The notes beneath the pieces were generated by a model. It did not search any database. It was given only the letters and a program-made list of their open reading frames with translations, and was not told the DNA's origin. This document shows, piece by piece, positions 27,945 through 36,387 of a stretch of DNA of 64,000 nucleotides (its first letter is position 1; each line of letters opens with the position of its first letter). Origin of the DNA: Flexivirga aerilata (GTDB taxonomy: Bacteria; Actinomycetota; Actinomycetes; Actinomycetales; Dermatophilaceae); the NCBI RefSeq assembly GCF_013002715.1, contig NZ_JABENB010000001.1, positions 1,178,001-1,242,000 of the forward strand, read 5' to 3'. The translations under genes and the position numbers were made by a program.

Positions 27945-29681
27945 GTGACCTCGGGGATGACGATGCAGCCACCTACTTCCGCACGCCCGCGCGCGTTGCT
28001 GGCGACCGCGTCGGTCGCCGTCGCGCTGGCCGCCGCCGACACGTATGTCGTGGTGCTCGCGCTCCAGGACATGATGAACGGCGTCGGCCTCGGCGTCGAT
28101 GCCCTGCAGAAGGCGACGCCGATCATCTCCGGCTTCCTGCTCGGCTACATCGCCGTGCTCCCGCTGATCGGCAGACTTGCGGATCTCGTTGCGCGACAAC
28201 GGATCCTGGTCGGCTGCCTGTTGCTCTTCGTCGTCGGTTCGGCGATCACCGCGATCTCGGTGGATCTGTCGGTCATGGTCGCCGGCCGCTTCCTGCAGGG
28301 CGTCGGCGGCGGTGGTCTGGTGCCCGCGACGCTCGCGCTGGTCGCCGACCTCTGGCCGCCGGGCAAGCGGGGCACGCCACTCGGCGTGGTCGGCGCCGTG
28401 CAGGAGATCGGCAGCGTGATCGGGCCGCTGCTCGGCGCGCCGATCCTCGCGGTCAGCGATTGGCGAATGATCTTCTGGCTCAACGCAGTTGCCGGTCTGG
28501 TGCTTGCCGCGGCAGTCCTGCTCGTGGGTGGGCGGGGGCAGTCCGACGCCGCCGACCGGTCGCGCGTGCCCTGGTGGTGGTCTGTGCTCACGGCGGTCGC
28601 CGCCCTCGCTGCCTTCGTGCTGCTGGGCCTCGCGCTGTGGGCGCCCGGCGCGCTGACCACCTCGATCCGGTGGGGCGGTCCCTTCGTGCCGTATGGCGAC
28701 AGCACCGCCCGGCTGGCGACCCAGATCGGGGTGTGGGGTCTCATCGCGCTGGCCGTGCTGATCGCGCTCTCGGTGCGCTACTGGTGGCGGACCGTGCGTC
28801 GGATCGATGTGGTGGGAGCGCTGTTGATCGCGCTCGCTCTCGGTGCGCTCGTGCTGACCTTCGCCGCCTCCAATCCGGAGAAGCAGGTCGTCGGGCCGAT
28901 GGGTTACTGGCTGCTGCCGGTGGCCGCGGTCGCCGCCGCGCTCTACGCCTGGCGGCAGCGCACCGCGCCCTCCCCCCTCATCGCGCGCGGCGTGGTCGTC
29001 GGCCGGGTGCGCCCGGCGCTGGTCGTGTCACTGTGCGTCGGGACGGCGATCGTCGCGATCGTGGTCGACATCCCCGTGCTCGCCCGGCTGACCGTCACCT
29101 CGTCGCAGACCGAGGCGGCGCTGATCCTGCTGCGGTTCCTGGTGGCGGTGCCGGTCGGTGCCCTGCTGGGCGGCTGGTTGCTGCGACGACTCGGCCCGGC
29201 ATACGTTGCTGCGCCGGGACTGCTGCTGAGTGCACTCGCGCTCTTCCAGATGTCGACCTGGGGCACGAACACCCTTGACGCCTGGCCACTTCCGACCGTG
29301 ATGCTCGCGCTGGCCGGTCTCGGTGTCGGCGTCGCGATCGCGCCCGTCAACGATGCCGCTCTGTATGACGCGCCGCGCTCCGCACACGGCGTCGTCTCGT
29401 CGCTGGTGGTCGTCGCCCGGATGATCGGCATGGTCGTCGGCCTCGCGCTGCTGACCGCGATCGGGCTGCACCGCTTCTATGCGCGGGTGCAGTCGCTGAG
29501 CAACCCCAGCGAGGAGACGGTGACGGCTGCGGGCATCGTGCAGGTGCAGACGGTCTTCCTCGGTGCGGCGATCGTCGCGCTCGTCGCGGCCGCGGTGGCG
29601 TTGCTGCTCGGCCGTCAGGTCAGCGAGGTCACCGACGAGCCCGCAGCGCGAGGCATCGGCGACGTCGCACTCGACGACTGA
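27945..29681 (+). CDS. MFS transporter, P55 (Rv1410c)-like lipid/drug exporter
   Basis: The 578-residue major facilitator has about 14 predicted membrane segments. The GRLADLVARQRILVGCLLLF loop is motif A (G-x-L-A-D-x3-R-x-R). A long C-terminal membrane half and a short cytoplasmic tail follow. Partnership with the LprG-like lipoprotein directly upstream is the conserved arrangement in mycobacteria and related genera, where P55 and LprG export triacylglycerides and glycolipids and affect drug resistance. Whether this organism exports comparable lipids is inference. GTG at 27945 or ATG at 27957 or 27963 may be the start. Confidence 0.82.
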   Translation: MTSGMTMQPPTSARPRALLATASVAVALAAADTYVVVLALQDMMNGVGLGVDALQKATPIISGFLLGYIAVLPLIGRLADLVARQRILVGCLLLFVVGSAITAISVDLSVMVAGRFLQGVGGGGLVPATLALVADLWPPGKRGTPLGVVGAVQEIGSVIGPLLGAPILAVSDWRMIFWLNAVAGLVLAAAVLLVGGRGQSDAADRSRVPWWWSVLTAVAALAAFVLLGLALWAPGALTTSIRWGGPFVPYGDSTARLATQIGVWGLIALAVLIALSVRYWWRTVRRIDVVGALLIALALGALVLTFAASNPEKQVVGPMGYWLLPVAAVAAALYAWRQRTAPSPLIARGVVVGRVRPALVVSLCVGTAIVAIVVDIPVLARLTVTSSQTEAALILLRFLVAVPVGALLGGWLLRRLGPAYVAAPGLLLSALALFQMSTWGTNTLDAWPLPTVMLALAGLGVGVAIAPVNDAALYDAPRSAHGVVSSLVVVARMIGMVVGLALLTAIGLHRFYARVQSLSNPSEETVTAAGIVQVQTVFLGAAIVALVAAAVALLLGRQVSEVTDEPAARGIGDVALDD

Positions 29682-29685
29682 CCGG

Positions 29686-31173
29686 TCACCGGTCGACTGC
29701 GCCGGTGAATTCGTAGTCGATGAGTTCGGGCTTGGCGAGCTTGCGTTCGTATTCCACGACCGAGCCGGGCCACAGGGTGCGGTTGCGGCCCTCCTCGTCG
29801 AGATACCAGCTGCTGCAACCACCGGCCTGCCAGACGGTGTGCTCGCTGCGCTGGTCGAGCTGCTCCATGTGGGCCGGCACGACCTGCGGGCGCACCGCGA
29901 CGGCGGTCGCGCCGCGATGGTCGCGAGCGTCGAGCAGCTTTGCCACCAAACCGATCTGGGCCTCGATCATCAACACCACGGAGGTATGCCCGAGACCGGT
30001 GTTGGGGCCGAGCAGGAGGAAGAGGTTGGGGTAGTGGGGCACGGTGACGCCGTAGAAGGTGTCGATGCCGGCGTCCCAGTCGGCCTCCAGGGTGTGGCCT
30101 TCCAGGCCGGTCACGTTGAGGTGGCGGTAGGAGCCGCTGACGTCGAATCCCGTTGCCAGCACGAGCACGTCGAGGTCGTGGTGGGTGCCGTCGGCCGTGG
30201 TCACGCCGGTCGTGTCGGCGCTCGTGATCGACGAGGTCTCGACCGTGACGTCGTCCCGGGCCAGCGCCGGGAAGTAGGTGTTGGACATCGTGATGCGCTT
30301 GCAGCCCATCGTGTAGTCCGGTGTCAGCTTGGCGCGCAGCTCCGGATCCTTCACCGCCGAACGCATATGCGCCAGAGCGGCTTTGGATGCCGCCTTGAGG
30401 AGCATCGGCTGTTTGGTGAAGGCGAGCACGCGCAGCTCGTTGGCCGCCTTGATCTTGGCCCGGTGCGCCTTCATCAGCCACGGGCGCTTCTCGTAGGCGT
30501 CGACCAGCCACTCCGGGTAGGCCGGGTCGACCTTGGGCAGCACCCAGATCGGTGTGCGCTGGAAGACGGTGAGATGTTTGGCGTCCTCGGCCAGGTGCGG
30601 AATCGCTTGCACCGCACTGCAACCCGTGCCGATGATGCCGACGCGCTTGCCGATCATGGTCGCGCCGGGATCCCAGGAGGCGGTGTGCATCACCTCGCCC
30701 TGGAAGGTCCGAAGGCCGGGGATGTCGGGCAGCACCGGGTCGTGCAGCGCGCCCACGCCGAGCACGACCGCGCCGGCCACGATCTGGTAGCTGTCGCCGT
30801 CCGCGGTGCCGACCGTGACGTGCCAGGCGCCGAGACCCTCGTCATACGTCATGCGCTGGACGGTGCTGCGCAGCCGGATGTTGTCGCGGACGCCGTACTT
30901 CTCGACGCAGTAGAGCAGGTAGTCCTGGATCTCGTCGGACGTCGCGTAGGCCCGGGACCAGTAGGGGTTGGGCTCGAACGAGAACGAGTAGAGGTGGCTC
31001 GGCACGTCGCACGCGCACCCCGGATAGCGGTTGTCGCGCCAGGTGCCGCCGATCTCGTCGGCCTTCTCGAGGATGACGTAGTCCCGTCCGTCCCGCTGGG
31101 CGGCGATTGCCATGCCGATGCCGGAGAACCCGGATCCGACGATGACCAGGTCGTGGTCGACGCGCGCACTCAT
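29686..31173 (-). CDS. Flavin-containing monooxygenase, Baeyer-Villiger type
   Basis: The 495-residue protein has an N-terminal FAD-binding motif (VIVGSGFSGIGMA) and EIGGTWRDNRYPGCACD. FQGEVMHTASWDP fits the Baeyer-Villiger fingerprint F-x-G-x3-H-T-x2-W. The NADPH-binding GIIGTGCSAVQ lies near residue 180 and the ATGFD motif near residue 335. Such enzymes insert oxygen into ketones or oxidise heteroatoms using NADPH and O2. No pathway partners are adjacent; the next upstream genes encode an ABC exporter and are separated by a long hairpin. Substrate unknown. Confidence 0.88.
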   Translation of the reverse strand: MSARVDHDLVIVGSGFSGIGMAIAAQRDGRDYVILEKADEIGGTWRDNRYPGCACDVPSHLYSFSFEPNPYWSRAYATSDEIQDYLLYCVEKYGVRDNIRLRSTVQRMTYDEGLGAWHVTVGTADGDSYQIVAGAVVLGVGALHDPVLPDIPGLRTFQGEVMHTASWDPGATMIGKRVGIIGTGCSAVQAIPHLAEDAKHLTVFQRTPIWVLPKVDPAYPEWLVDAYEKRPWLMKAHRAKIKAANELRVLAFTKQPMLLKAASKAALAHMRSAVKDPELRAKLTPDYTMGCKRITMSNTYFPALARDDVTVETSSITSADTTGVTTADGTHHDLDVLVLATGFDVSGSYRHLNVTGLEGHTLEADWDAGIDTFYGVTVPHYPNLFLLLGPNTGLGHTSVVLMIEAQIGLVAKLLDARDHRGATAVAVRPQVVPAHMEQLDQRSEHTVWQAGGCSSWYLDEEGRNRTLWPGSVVEYERKLAKPELIDYEFTGAVDR

Positions 31174-31238
31174 GACGTCAACGTTACTTCGCGGCGGCGG
31201 AGTCTCCGGGGAGGGCGCGGCTCGGGCGCCCCGTCGTG

Positions 31239-31306
31239 ACCCTGACGGCGAGATTCACGTCTGACGGTCGAATGTGACCGTCAGATGTGAATCCGACCGT
31301 CAGGGT
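31239..31306. terminator. Large nested hairpin behind the ABC permease gene
   Basis: Outer arms ACCCTGACGG (31239-31248) and CCGTCAGGGT (31297-31306) enclose inner arms GATTCACGTCTGACGGTC (31252-31269) and GACCGTCAGATGTGAATC (31276-31293), which pair over 18 bases with one G-U. The loop is six bases. It lies between the ABC permease stop (31346) and the monooxygenase start (31173), both on the minus strand, so it should end ABC transcription. The CTGACGG word occurs twice per side. Confidence 0.82.
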
Positions 31307-31345
31307 GGGTATGCCGCTGACCCGGGCGGCGCTCGCGGCGTGCCT

Positions 31346-32938
31346 CTAGCCCTCCGGGACCACATCACGGCGGGAGAAGAGCACGACGGCCGCCGCCGTG
31401 AGGAGGGCCGCGATGACGACGAGCAGCCCGAGCGGCACCAGATCACCGGCGGATGCCCCACCCACCGGCGGCAGGTGCCGGAACGGAGAGATGTCGAGCA
31501 CCGCTTCCGGCAGCGAGACGACCGCGCCGAACCACTGCAGCGCGATCAGCAGGCCGAGGACGACGAGCCCGAGCCGGCCCCACCTGCCGCCGAGGCCCAC
31601 GCCGAGCGCCGCGATGCCGGTCATCGTCCAGACCGCGGGCAGTGCGCCGAGCGACGTCGCGAGGATCGAGCCGACATCGCTGCTGTCGCCGCCGGCGAGC
31701 AGGTAGGCGCCCGCCAGGCCGGCGCCGAAGACCACCATCAGAGCGACCGCGCCCAGCAGCGCCCACGCGAGGTGACCGAGCAGGAGCCGGGTCCGCGGCA
31801 CGGCCGCCGCCAGCACCTGTTCGGCCCGTCCCGATGCCTCCTCCCGGCTGAGCACGTCGAGAGCGAGCACACCGTGTGCGCTGAGCACGACGGCCGCGAT
31901 CGGGATGATCGCCGCGAAGTAGACGTCGATCAGGCTCGATCCGCCGCCCATCCGGCGCAGGATGTCGACCGCCGAGCCGGAGTCCTTCAGCAGGGCGAGC
32001 AGGCCGGACGTGATCGCGCCGAGGGCGAGGCCCGCGACGAGAGCGCCGATCAGCCACGAAATCAGCGAACCTCGCTGCAATCTGGCGATCAACCCGGTCA
32101 GGCCGGAAAGGTCTCCGGTCGCCGGCCCGAGCCGCGGCTGCACCACACCGGCGCCGAGATCACGGTGCGACTCGAGCAGGAGCGCGACAGTGAAGAGGAT
32201 CGCGGTCGTCGGCACGAAAAGCAGCAGCACGAGGGGGCGTTCGTCGGCATACGGCCTGGCCTGTTGCGCCCAGCCGATGGGGGAGAGCCACGGCAGGAAG
32301 CCGACTCGATCGTTGCTGTCACCGATCGCCCGCAGCAGGTATGCCGCGCCGAGCGTCGCTCCGACCACTCCACGCGCGGGTCCGACCCGCTCGAAGATCT
32401 GCGCTGCCACGGCGCCGACACCGGCGAAGAACAGCAAGCAGCCCGCCGCGCCGAGTCCGGTGATCAGCGATCCGCTGAGCGAAAGCCCCTGAGCCGCAAG
32501 CAGTCCCGCGGTGAACAAGGCGACCGCGAGTGCCCATCCGAGGCAGCTGAACGCGGTCGTCGTCAGTGCGGTATGACGGCCCAGCATCCCGGCGCGCAGC
32601 AACTCGGCCCGACCGGCCTCCTCCTCGGCGCGGGTGTGTCGCAGCATGGTGAAGCCGCCGACGAATCCGGCGAGGAGACAGGTGAATCCGAGCACTCGCC
32701 ACGCCTGGAATCCGCCGGCGTTCGACAGGTCGAACGCCGGTCCGTAGAGCGCACGCAACGAGGGGTTGGCGTTGACCGTCCCGGTGGCGGCAGCCTGTTC
32801 GGCCGTCGTCGGATAGACGGTTTCGTAGGTGCCCACGGTCGCCGCGGGCATGGCGATCATGATCACCGCCCAGAGCGGCCACCAGATGCGGTCCCGGCGC
32901 AGCTCCAGGCGCAGGTAGGGCACGAATCCCGTTGTCAT
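31346..32938 (-). CDS. ABC transporter permease, ABC-2 exporter type
   Basis: The 530-residue membrane protein has about twelve hydrophobic segments in two similar halves, each with a short cytoplasmic stretch of the HTRAEEEAGRAELLRAGMLG / SREEASGRAEQVLAAAV type (EE-x-GRAE repeated). This is characteristic of the polyketide-antibiotic-exporter-like ABC-2 permeases of actinobacteria. It overlaps the ATPase gene by four bases and forms a two-gene export system with it. The divergent GbsR/MarR-type regulator and palindromic operator suggest induction by a toxic compound. Confidence 0.85.
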   Translation of the reverse strand: MTTGFVPYLRLELRRDRIWWPLWAVIMIAMPAATVGTYETVYPTTAEQAAATGTVNANPSLRALYGPAFDLSNAGGFQAWRVLGFTCLLAGFVGGFTMLRHTRAEEEAGRAELLRAGMLGRHTALTTTAFSCLGWALAVALFTAGLLAAQGLSLSGSLITGLGAAGCLLFFAGVGAVAAQIFERVGPARGVVGATLGAAYLLRAIGDSNDRVGFLPWLSPIGWAQQARPYADERPLVLLLFVPTTAILFTVALLLESHRDLGAGVVQPRLGPATGDLSGLTGLIARLQRGSLISWLIGALVAGLALGAITSGLLALLKDSGSAVDILRRMGGGSSLIDVYFAAIIPIAAVVLSAHGVLALDVLSREEASGRAEQVLAAAVPRTRLLLGHLAWALLGAVALMVVFGAGLAGAYLLAGGDSSDVGSILATSLGALPAVWTMTGIAALGVGLGGRWGRLGLVVLGLLIALQWFGAVVSLPEAVLDISPFRHLPPVGGASAGDLVPLGLLVVIAALLTAAAVVLFSRRDVVPEG

Positions 32939-33852
32939 CGCGCCGAGTCCGACTCGTAGTAGGTCAGGAAGAGGTCTTCGAGACTCGGTGGCGTGCAGGT
33001 GAGAGTGTCCAGGCCGAGCGCCGACAGCTGGTGCACGAGCTGCCCGACGGCGGACGGGTCGGCCTGTGCCGTGATGGCGGTGCCGGTGCCGGCGCCTGCC
33101 GGCGCGATGTGGAGCTCGTGCACGCCGTCGAGGGCGCCCAGTGCGTGCGCGTCGGGTGGGTTGCGCACGACTGCGGTCACCGTCGACCGGCCGAGGTGGC
33201 GCAACTCGCCGAGCGTGCCGGTGTCGATGGTGCGCCCCGCGCGGATGATCGTCACCCGGTCACAGAGACGTTCGACCTCGGAGAGGATGTGACTGGAGAG
33301 CAGCACCGTGCGGCCGTGCGCCTTCTCCTCGGCGAGGGTGTCGCCGAAAGCCTTCTCCATCAACGGATCCAGACCGCTGGTCGGCTCGTCGAGGATGAGC
33401 AGTTCGGCGTCCGAGGAGAACGCGGCGACCAGGGCGACCTTCTGGCGGTTGCCCTTGCTGTAGGTCCGGCTCTTCTTGCGCGGGTCGAGTTCGAACCGCT
33501 CGATGAGCTCGGCCCTCCGGTCACGATCCAGGGTGCCGTGCATCCTGCCGAGCACGTCGATCACCTCGCCGCCGCTCAGCGTCGGCCACAGGCTCACGTC
33601 GCCGGGGACGTAGGCGAGCCGGCGGTGCAGGGTCGCCGCATCGCGCCACGGGTCACCGCCGAGCAGGGTCGCCGTGCCGTCGTCGGCCCGGCTCACCCCG
33701 AGCAGCGTGCGGATCGTCGTCGACTTCCCGGCGCCATTGGGGCCGAGGAACCCGTGCACCTCGCCGGTGCGCACCCGCAGGTCGAGACCGTCCAGGGCGG
33801 TGGTGCGGCCGAACCTCTTGACGAGACCCTGCACGTCGATTGCTGTCGTCAT
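32935..33852 (-). CDS. ABC transporter ATP-binding protein
   Basis: The 305-residue ATPase carries Walker A GPNGAGKST near residue 38, the Q-loop region YVPGDVSLWPTLSG, a variant signature YSKGNRQK in place of LSGGQ, Walker B LLILDEPTSGLDP near residue 155 and the switch His in LLSSHILSEVERL. The C-terminal 80 residues form the extra domain common in drug-export ABC-2 systems. Its partner permease follows with a four-base overlap. It is transcribed divergently from the regulator at 33928 across a shared operator. Confidence 0.92.
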   Translation of the reverse strand: MTTAIDVQGLVKRFGRTTALDGLDLRVRTGEVHGFLGPNGAGKSTTIRTLLGVSRADDGTATLLGGDPWRDAATLHRRLAYVPGDVSLWPTLSGGEVIDVLGRMHGTLDRDRRAELIERFELDPRKKSRTYSKGNRQKVALVAAFSSDAELLILDEPTSGLDPLMEKAFGDTLAEEKAHGRTVLLSSHILSEVERLCDRVTIIRAGRTIDTGTLGELRHLGRSTVTAVVRNPPDAHALGALDGVHELHIAPAGAGTGTAITAQADPSAVGQLVHQLSALGLDTLTCTPPSLEDLFLTYYESDSAR

Positions 33853-33865
33853 ACTCCGACCGTAG

Positions 33866-33893
33866 CTATATTTCAGTAATTTGTGAAATATAG
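33866..33893. promoter_or_regulatory. Palindromic operator between ABC exporter and GbsR/MarR regulator
   Basis: CTATATTTCA (33866-33875) and TGAAATATAG (33884-33893) are perfect 10-base inverted repeats with an eight-base centre, in a conspicuous AT-rich island within very GC-rich DNA. It lies in the 75-base divergent gap, 14 bases from the ATPase start and 35 from the regulator start, where one dimer can control both genes. Confidence 0.85.
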
Positions 33894-33927
33894 AAAATAA
33901 CCGAAGGATCGCCTATCCTCCGCAGGT

Positions 33928-34410
33928 ATGCCGCCCCGTAGCCGACGAACGCCAGCACCCGCCGCCGCGCGTCGTGCCTTCGTCGAGACGCTCGGCGACG
34001 AACTCACCCGCGCCGGCATGAACCGTATGGCGGCACGCGTCTTCGCCGCGCTCGTCTCGACCGACGAGGGCCGGTTGACCGCGGCCGACCTGCAGGAGTC
34101 GCTGCACGCGAGCGCCGGTGCGATCTCGGGGGCGGTGCGCTACCTCGAGCAGGTGCACATGGTGGAGCGCTCGCGCCCCTTGGGCAGCCGGCGTGACGAG
34201 TTCAGCGTCGCGGACGACATTTGGTACGAGGGGCTGCTGCACCGCGGCTCGGTGGTCGACCGGTGGCACGAGGTGATGGCCGACGGGGCGGTGCAACTCG
34301 GTGCGGACACCCCCGCCGGTGAACGTCTCGCCCAGATGGCGGACTTCTTCGCGTTCCTCCAGGTGGAGCTGCCCGCGCTGCTGGAGAAGTGGCGCTCGCA
34401 GCGCGACTGA
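33928..34410 (+). CDS. GbsR/MarR-type transcriptional regulator
   Basis: The 160-residue protein has a winged helix starting AGMNRMAARVFAALVSTDEG, with recognition helix LHASAGAISGAVRYLEQVHM and wing RSRPLGSRRDEFSV. This is the arrangement of the GbsR subfamily of MarR-like repressors, including regulators of drug-export ABC systems. A C-terminal helix mediates dimerisation. It faces the ABC exporter genes across a perfect palindrome and is expected to repress both directions until an effector binds. Confidence 0.88.
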   Translation: MPPRSRRTPAPAAARRAFVETLGDELTRAGMNRMAARVFAALVSTDEGRLTAADLQESLHASAGAISGAVRYLEQVHMVERSRPLGSRRDEFSVADDIWYEGLLHRGSVVDRWHEVMADGAVQLGADTPAGERLAQMADFFAFLQVELPALLEKWRSQRD

Positions 34411-34516
34411 GAGGTCTCGAGCGTCACGTCGCATTCGTGCCAGCGCTCCGCGTTCGGATCGGGTTCCATCGTCGCTAGTTGATGGTGCCGGAGCGTCCGG
34501 CCGCGGAGAGGCTGTT

Positions 34517-35248
34517 GTGCGAGTTGCGTTGGTAACCGGGGGAAACCGAGGTATTGGCCTCGAGGTGGCGCGGGGGCTGGCTGCCGCCGGTCATCATGTT
34601 GTGATCGGAGCGCGCAATGGTGCGACGGCTCAGTGCATCGCGGACGACCTTGTGAAACAGGGGCATTCCGCAACCGCAGTCCAGCTAGATGTGACGGACG
34701 AGAGCCAGGTTGTTGCCGCAGCCGAGCGGATCAGGCAGGCACACGGTCGGCTCGACGTGCTCGTGAACAATGCGGGGATTTTGCCCGAAGCCCGTGGTGA
34801 CGCCGCGGAAATCGTCGACGCGCGGCTCTTCCGAGAGACGTTCGAGACGAACGTGTTCGGTGCCGTCGCGGTCACCGAGTCGTGTATGCCGCTGCTACGT
34901 GCGAGCGAGGGGGCGCGCATCGTCAACGTCAGCACGACGATGGGATCCCTGACGGATCAGACCGACCCGAGCTCGCCCTATTACGCATTGACGATGCCTG
35001 CATATCAGGCCTCGAAGGCCGCGCTGAACAACGTGACGATCGCGTTGGCGAAGCAACTTGCGCAGACGCCGATCAGGGTCACCTCGGTGTGTCCGGGTTT
35101 CGTGCAGACCGATCTGACGCCGATGAACCGCAGTCAGGCGCCGCTCACAGCCGCGGAGGCGGCCGAGGTCGTCATACGGGCGGCGACACTGCCGGCGAAT
35201 GCGAAAAGTGGCACGTTCATCGATGCCGACGGTGTCGTCCCCTGGTGA
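34517..35248 (+). CDS. Short-chain dehydrogenase/reductase
   Basis: The classical SDR (243 residues) has TGGNRGIG, an N-terminal R in GARNG favouring NADPH, NNAG, the catalytic Ser in VNVSTTMGS and YQASK. The region between (SLTDQTDPSSPYYALTMPAY) resembles plant and fungal carbonyl-reductase-like SDRs. The GTG at 34517 follows GGAGAGG. Codon use is less biased than in the neighbours (TTG, GTA, GAA and a rare CTA are visible), hinting at horizontal acquisition. Substrate unknown. Confidence 0.85.
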   Translation: MRVALVTGGNRGIGLEVARGLAAAGHHVVIGARNGATAQCIADDLVKQGHSATAVQLDVTDESQVVAAAERIRQAHGRLDVLVNNAGILPEARGDAAEIVDARLFRETFETNVFGAVAVTESCMPLLRASEGARIVNVSTTMGSLTDQTDPSSPYYALTMPAYQASKAALNNVTIALAKQLAQTPIRVTSVCPGFVQTDLTPMNRSQAPLTAAEAAEVVIRAATLPANAKSGTFIDADGVVPW

Positions 35249-35251
35249 AGC

Positions 35252-35656
35252 TCACGAAGGGAGTGCGGCGACTGCCTCGAGCTCCACCAGCTGGTCCGGA
35301 TAGCCCAGCACGGTGACGCCGGTGAGCGTGCTCGGCACGTCGTGGTCACCGAATGCCTCCGCCACCACGTTCCACGCGCTGACCAGATCATCACGAGAAG
35401 TCGTCGCGACCAGGACCCTGGTGTAGATGACGTCCTGCAGTGTGACGTCGGCGTCCCGCATCGCGGTGCGCAAGTTGGCGAGGCACTGCCGCGCCTGACC
35501 TGCCACGTCACCGATCGCGACTGTTGCGCCGTCCGCATCGAGAGGACATGCACCGGCGAAATAGACCGGACGAGAAGGAGTTTCGGTCGTTGCGGCATAC
35601 GCGTAGGGGACGGTGCCGGTCAGCGACGACGAACGGATCAGGTGCACCGGGCTCAT
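35252..35656 (-). CDS. RidA/YjgF family protein
   Basis: The 134-residue protein of the Rid family contains YAATTETPSRPVYFAGACPL, AMRDADVTLQDVIYTRVLVA and TVLGYPDQLVELEAVAAL. Canonical RidA hydrolyses reactive enamine/imine intermediates using an Arg in the IYTR-VLVA strand followed by a Glu near the C-terminus; both Arg (IYTRV) and Glu (LVELEAVA) are present. It ends three bases from the convergent SDR gene stop. Specific role unknown. Confidence 0.85.
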   Translation of the reverse strand: MSPVHLIRSSSLTGTVPYAYAATTETPSRPVYFAGACPLDADGATVAIGDVAGQARQCLANLRTAMRDADVTLQDVIYTRVLVATTSRDDLVSAWNVVAEAFGDHDVPSTLTGVTVLGYPDQLVELEAVAALPS

Positions 35657-35665
35657 GGCCCCAAC

Positions 35666-36370
35666 TTAGGGATGCAGCAACTTCCGAGCGAGCCAATTGA
35701 TCCACTCGGCGACCTCGGACTCCGCGACCGGCGTCGCGTGCGGTCCAGGCGTTTGGATCGCGCGTTTGCCGGAGCCGCCGAAGCACTCGAACAGCGCCAC
35801 CTGGCCCTCCAGCGGGAAGATCTCGTCGTCCTGCTGCACGTGCAACAGCACCGGTGCGGTGATGCGGGTGGCGGCCTCCGCGTGCCGCCGCGGGGTGTCG
35901 AGAGCGGCCAAGGACGGCGGAGCTGCACGGAGGCCGAACTTGCCGAAAACCGCGCAACGCAAGCGATGTTCGAGGGCAGCCGCAAGGGGTATGCCGAAGC
36001 GCGCACCCATCGACAGGCCCACGACGCCGACCCGGTCCGGGTCGATCCTGCCGCGTGCGGCCAGCAGGTCGAGCCCGGTCAGCCAATCGCTGGTCATCCG
36101 GTCGAGCACGACGTCCATGCCGGTGCGCGCCAGCTGAGCCTGGTAGTCGCCGGACCCGGGCACGGCCGCGCGCTCGCCGTGCAACGGTCCGTCGATCGCG
36201 TATGACGCAACGCCCTGTCGCGCAAGGCGATCGGCGAGGTCCAGGTTGCGAGCCGACAGCTTGTGACCGCTGCCGCCGTGACCGAGCAACACGACCGGTG
36301 GGGGAGGAGCCGACGGGTCGGTCGAGGGTGTCCAGAACACCCCTGGCGCGGGCCCGTCGACCGCGTCCAC
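35666..36370 (-). CDS. Alpha/beta hydrolase, dienelactone-hydrolase-like
   Basis: The roughly 234-residue hydrolase has the oxyanion loop LGHGGSGHK, the nucleophile GLSMGARFG, the acid in VQQDDEIFP and the His in TPGPHATP. It resembles dienelactone-hydrolase-type serine hydrolases. The GTG at 36370 starts 17 bases downstream of the exonuclease gene stop; the frame open further upstream lies inside that gene. It is probably co-transcribed with xth. Substrate unknown. Confidence 0.78.
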   Translation of the reverse strand: MDAVDGPAPGVFWTPSTDPSAPPPPVVLLGHGGSGHKLSARNLDLADRLARQGVASYAIDGPLHGERAAVPGSGDYQAQLARTGMDVVLDRMTSDWLTGLDLLAARGRIDPDRVGVVGLSMGARFGIPLAAALEHRLRCAVFGKFGLRAAPPSLAALDTPRRHAEAATRITAPVLLHVQQDDEIFPLEGQVALFECFGGSGKRAIQTPGPHATPVAESEVAEWINWLARKLLHP

Positions 36371-36387
36371 CGGCTCAGTCCACCTGC

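Noticed and set aside
31274..32959. 561-codon plus-strand open frame opposite the ABC permease
   Set aside because: Composition is Arg/Gln/Glu-rich antisense of a membrane protein; the minus strand shows a clear permease.
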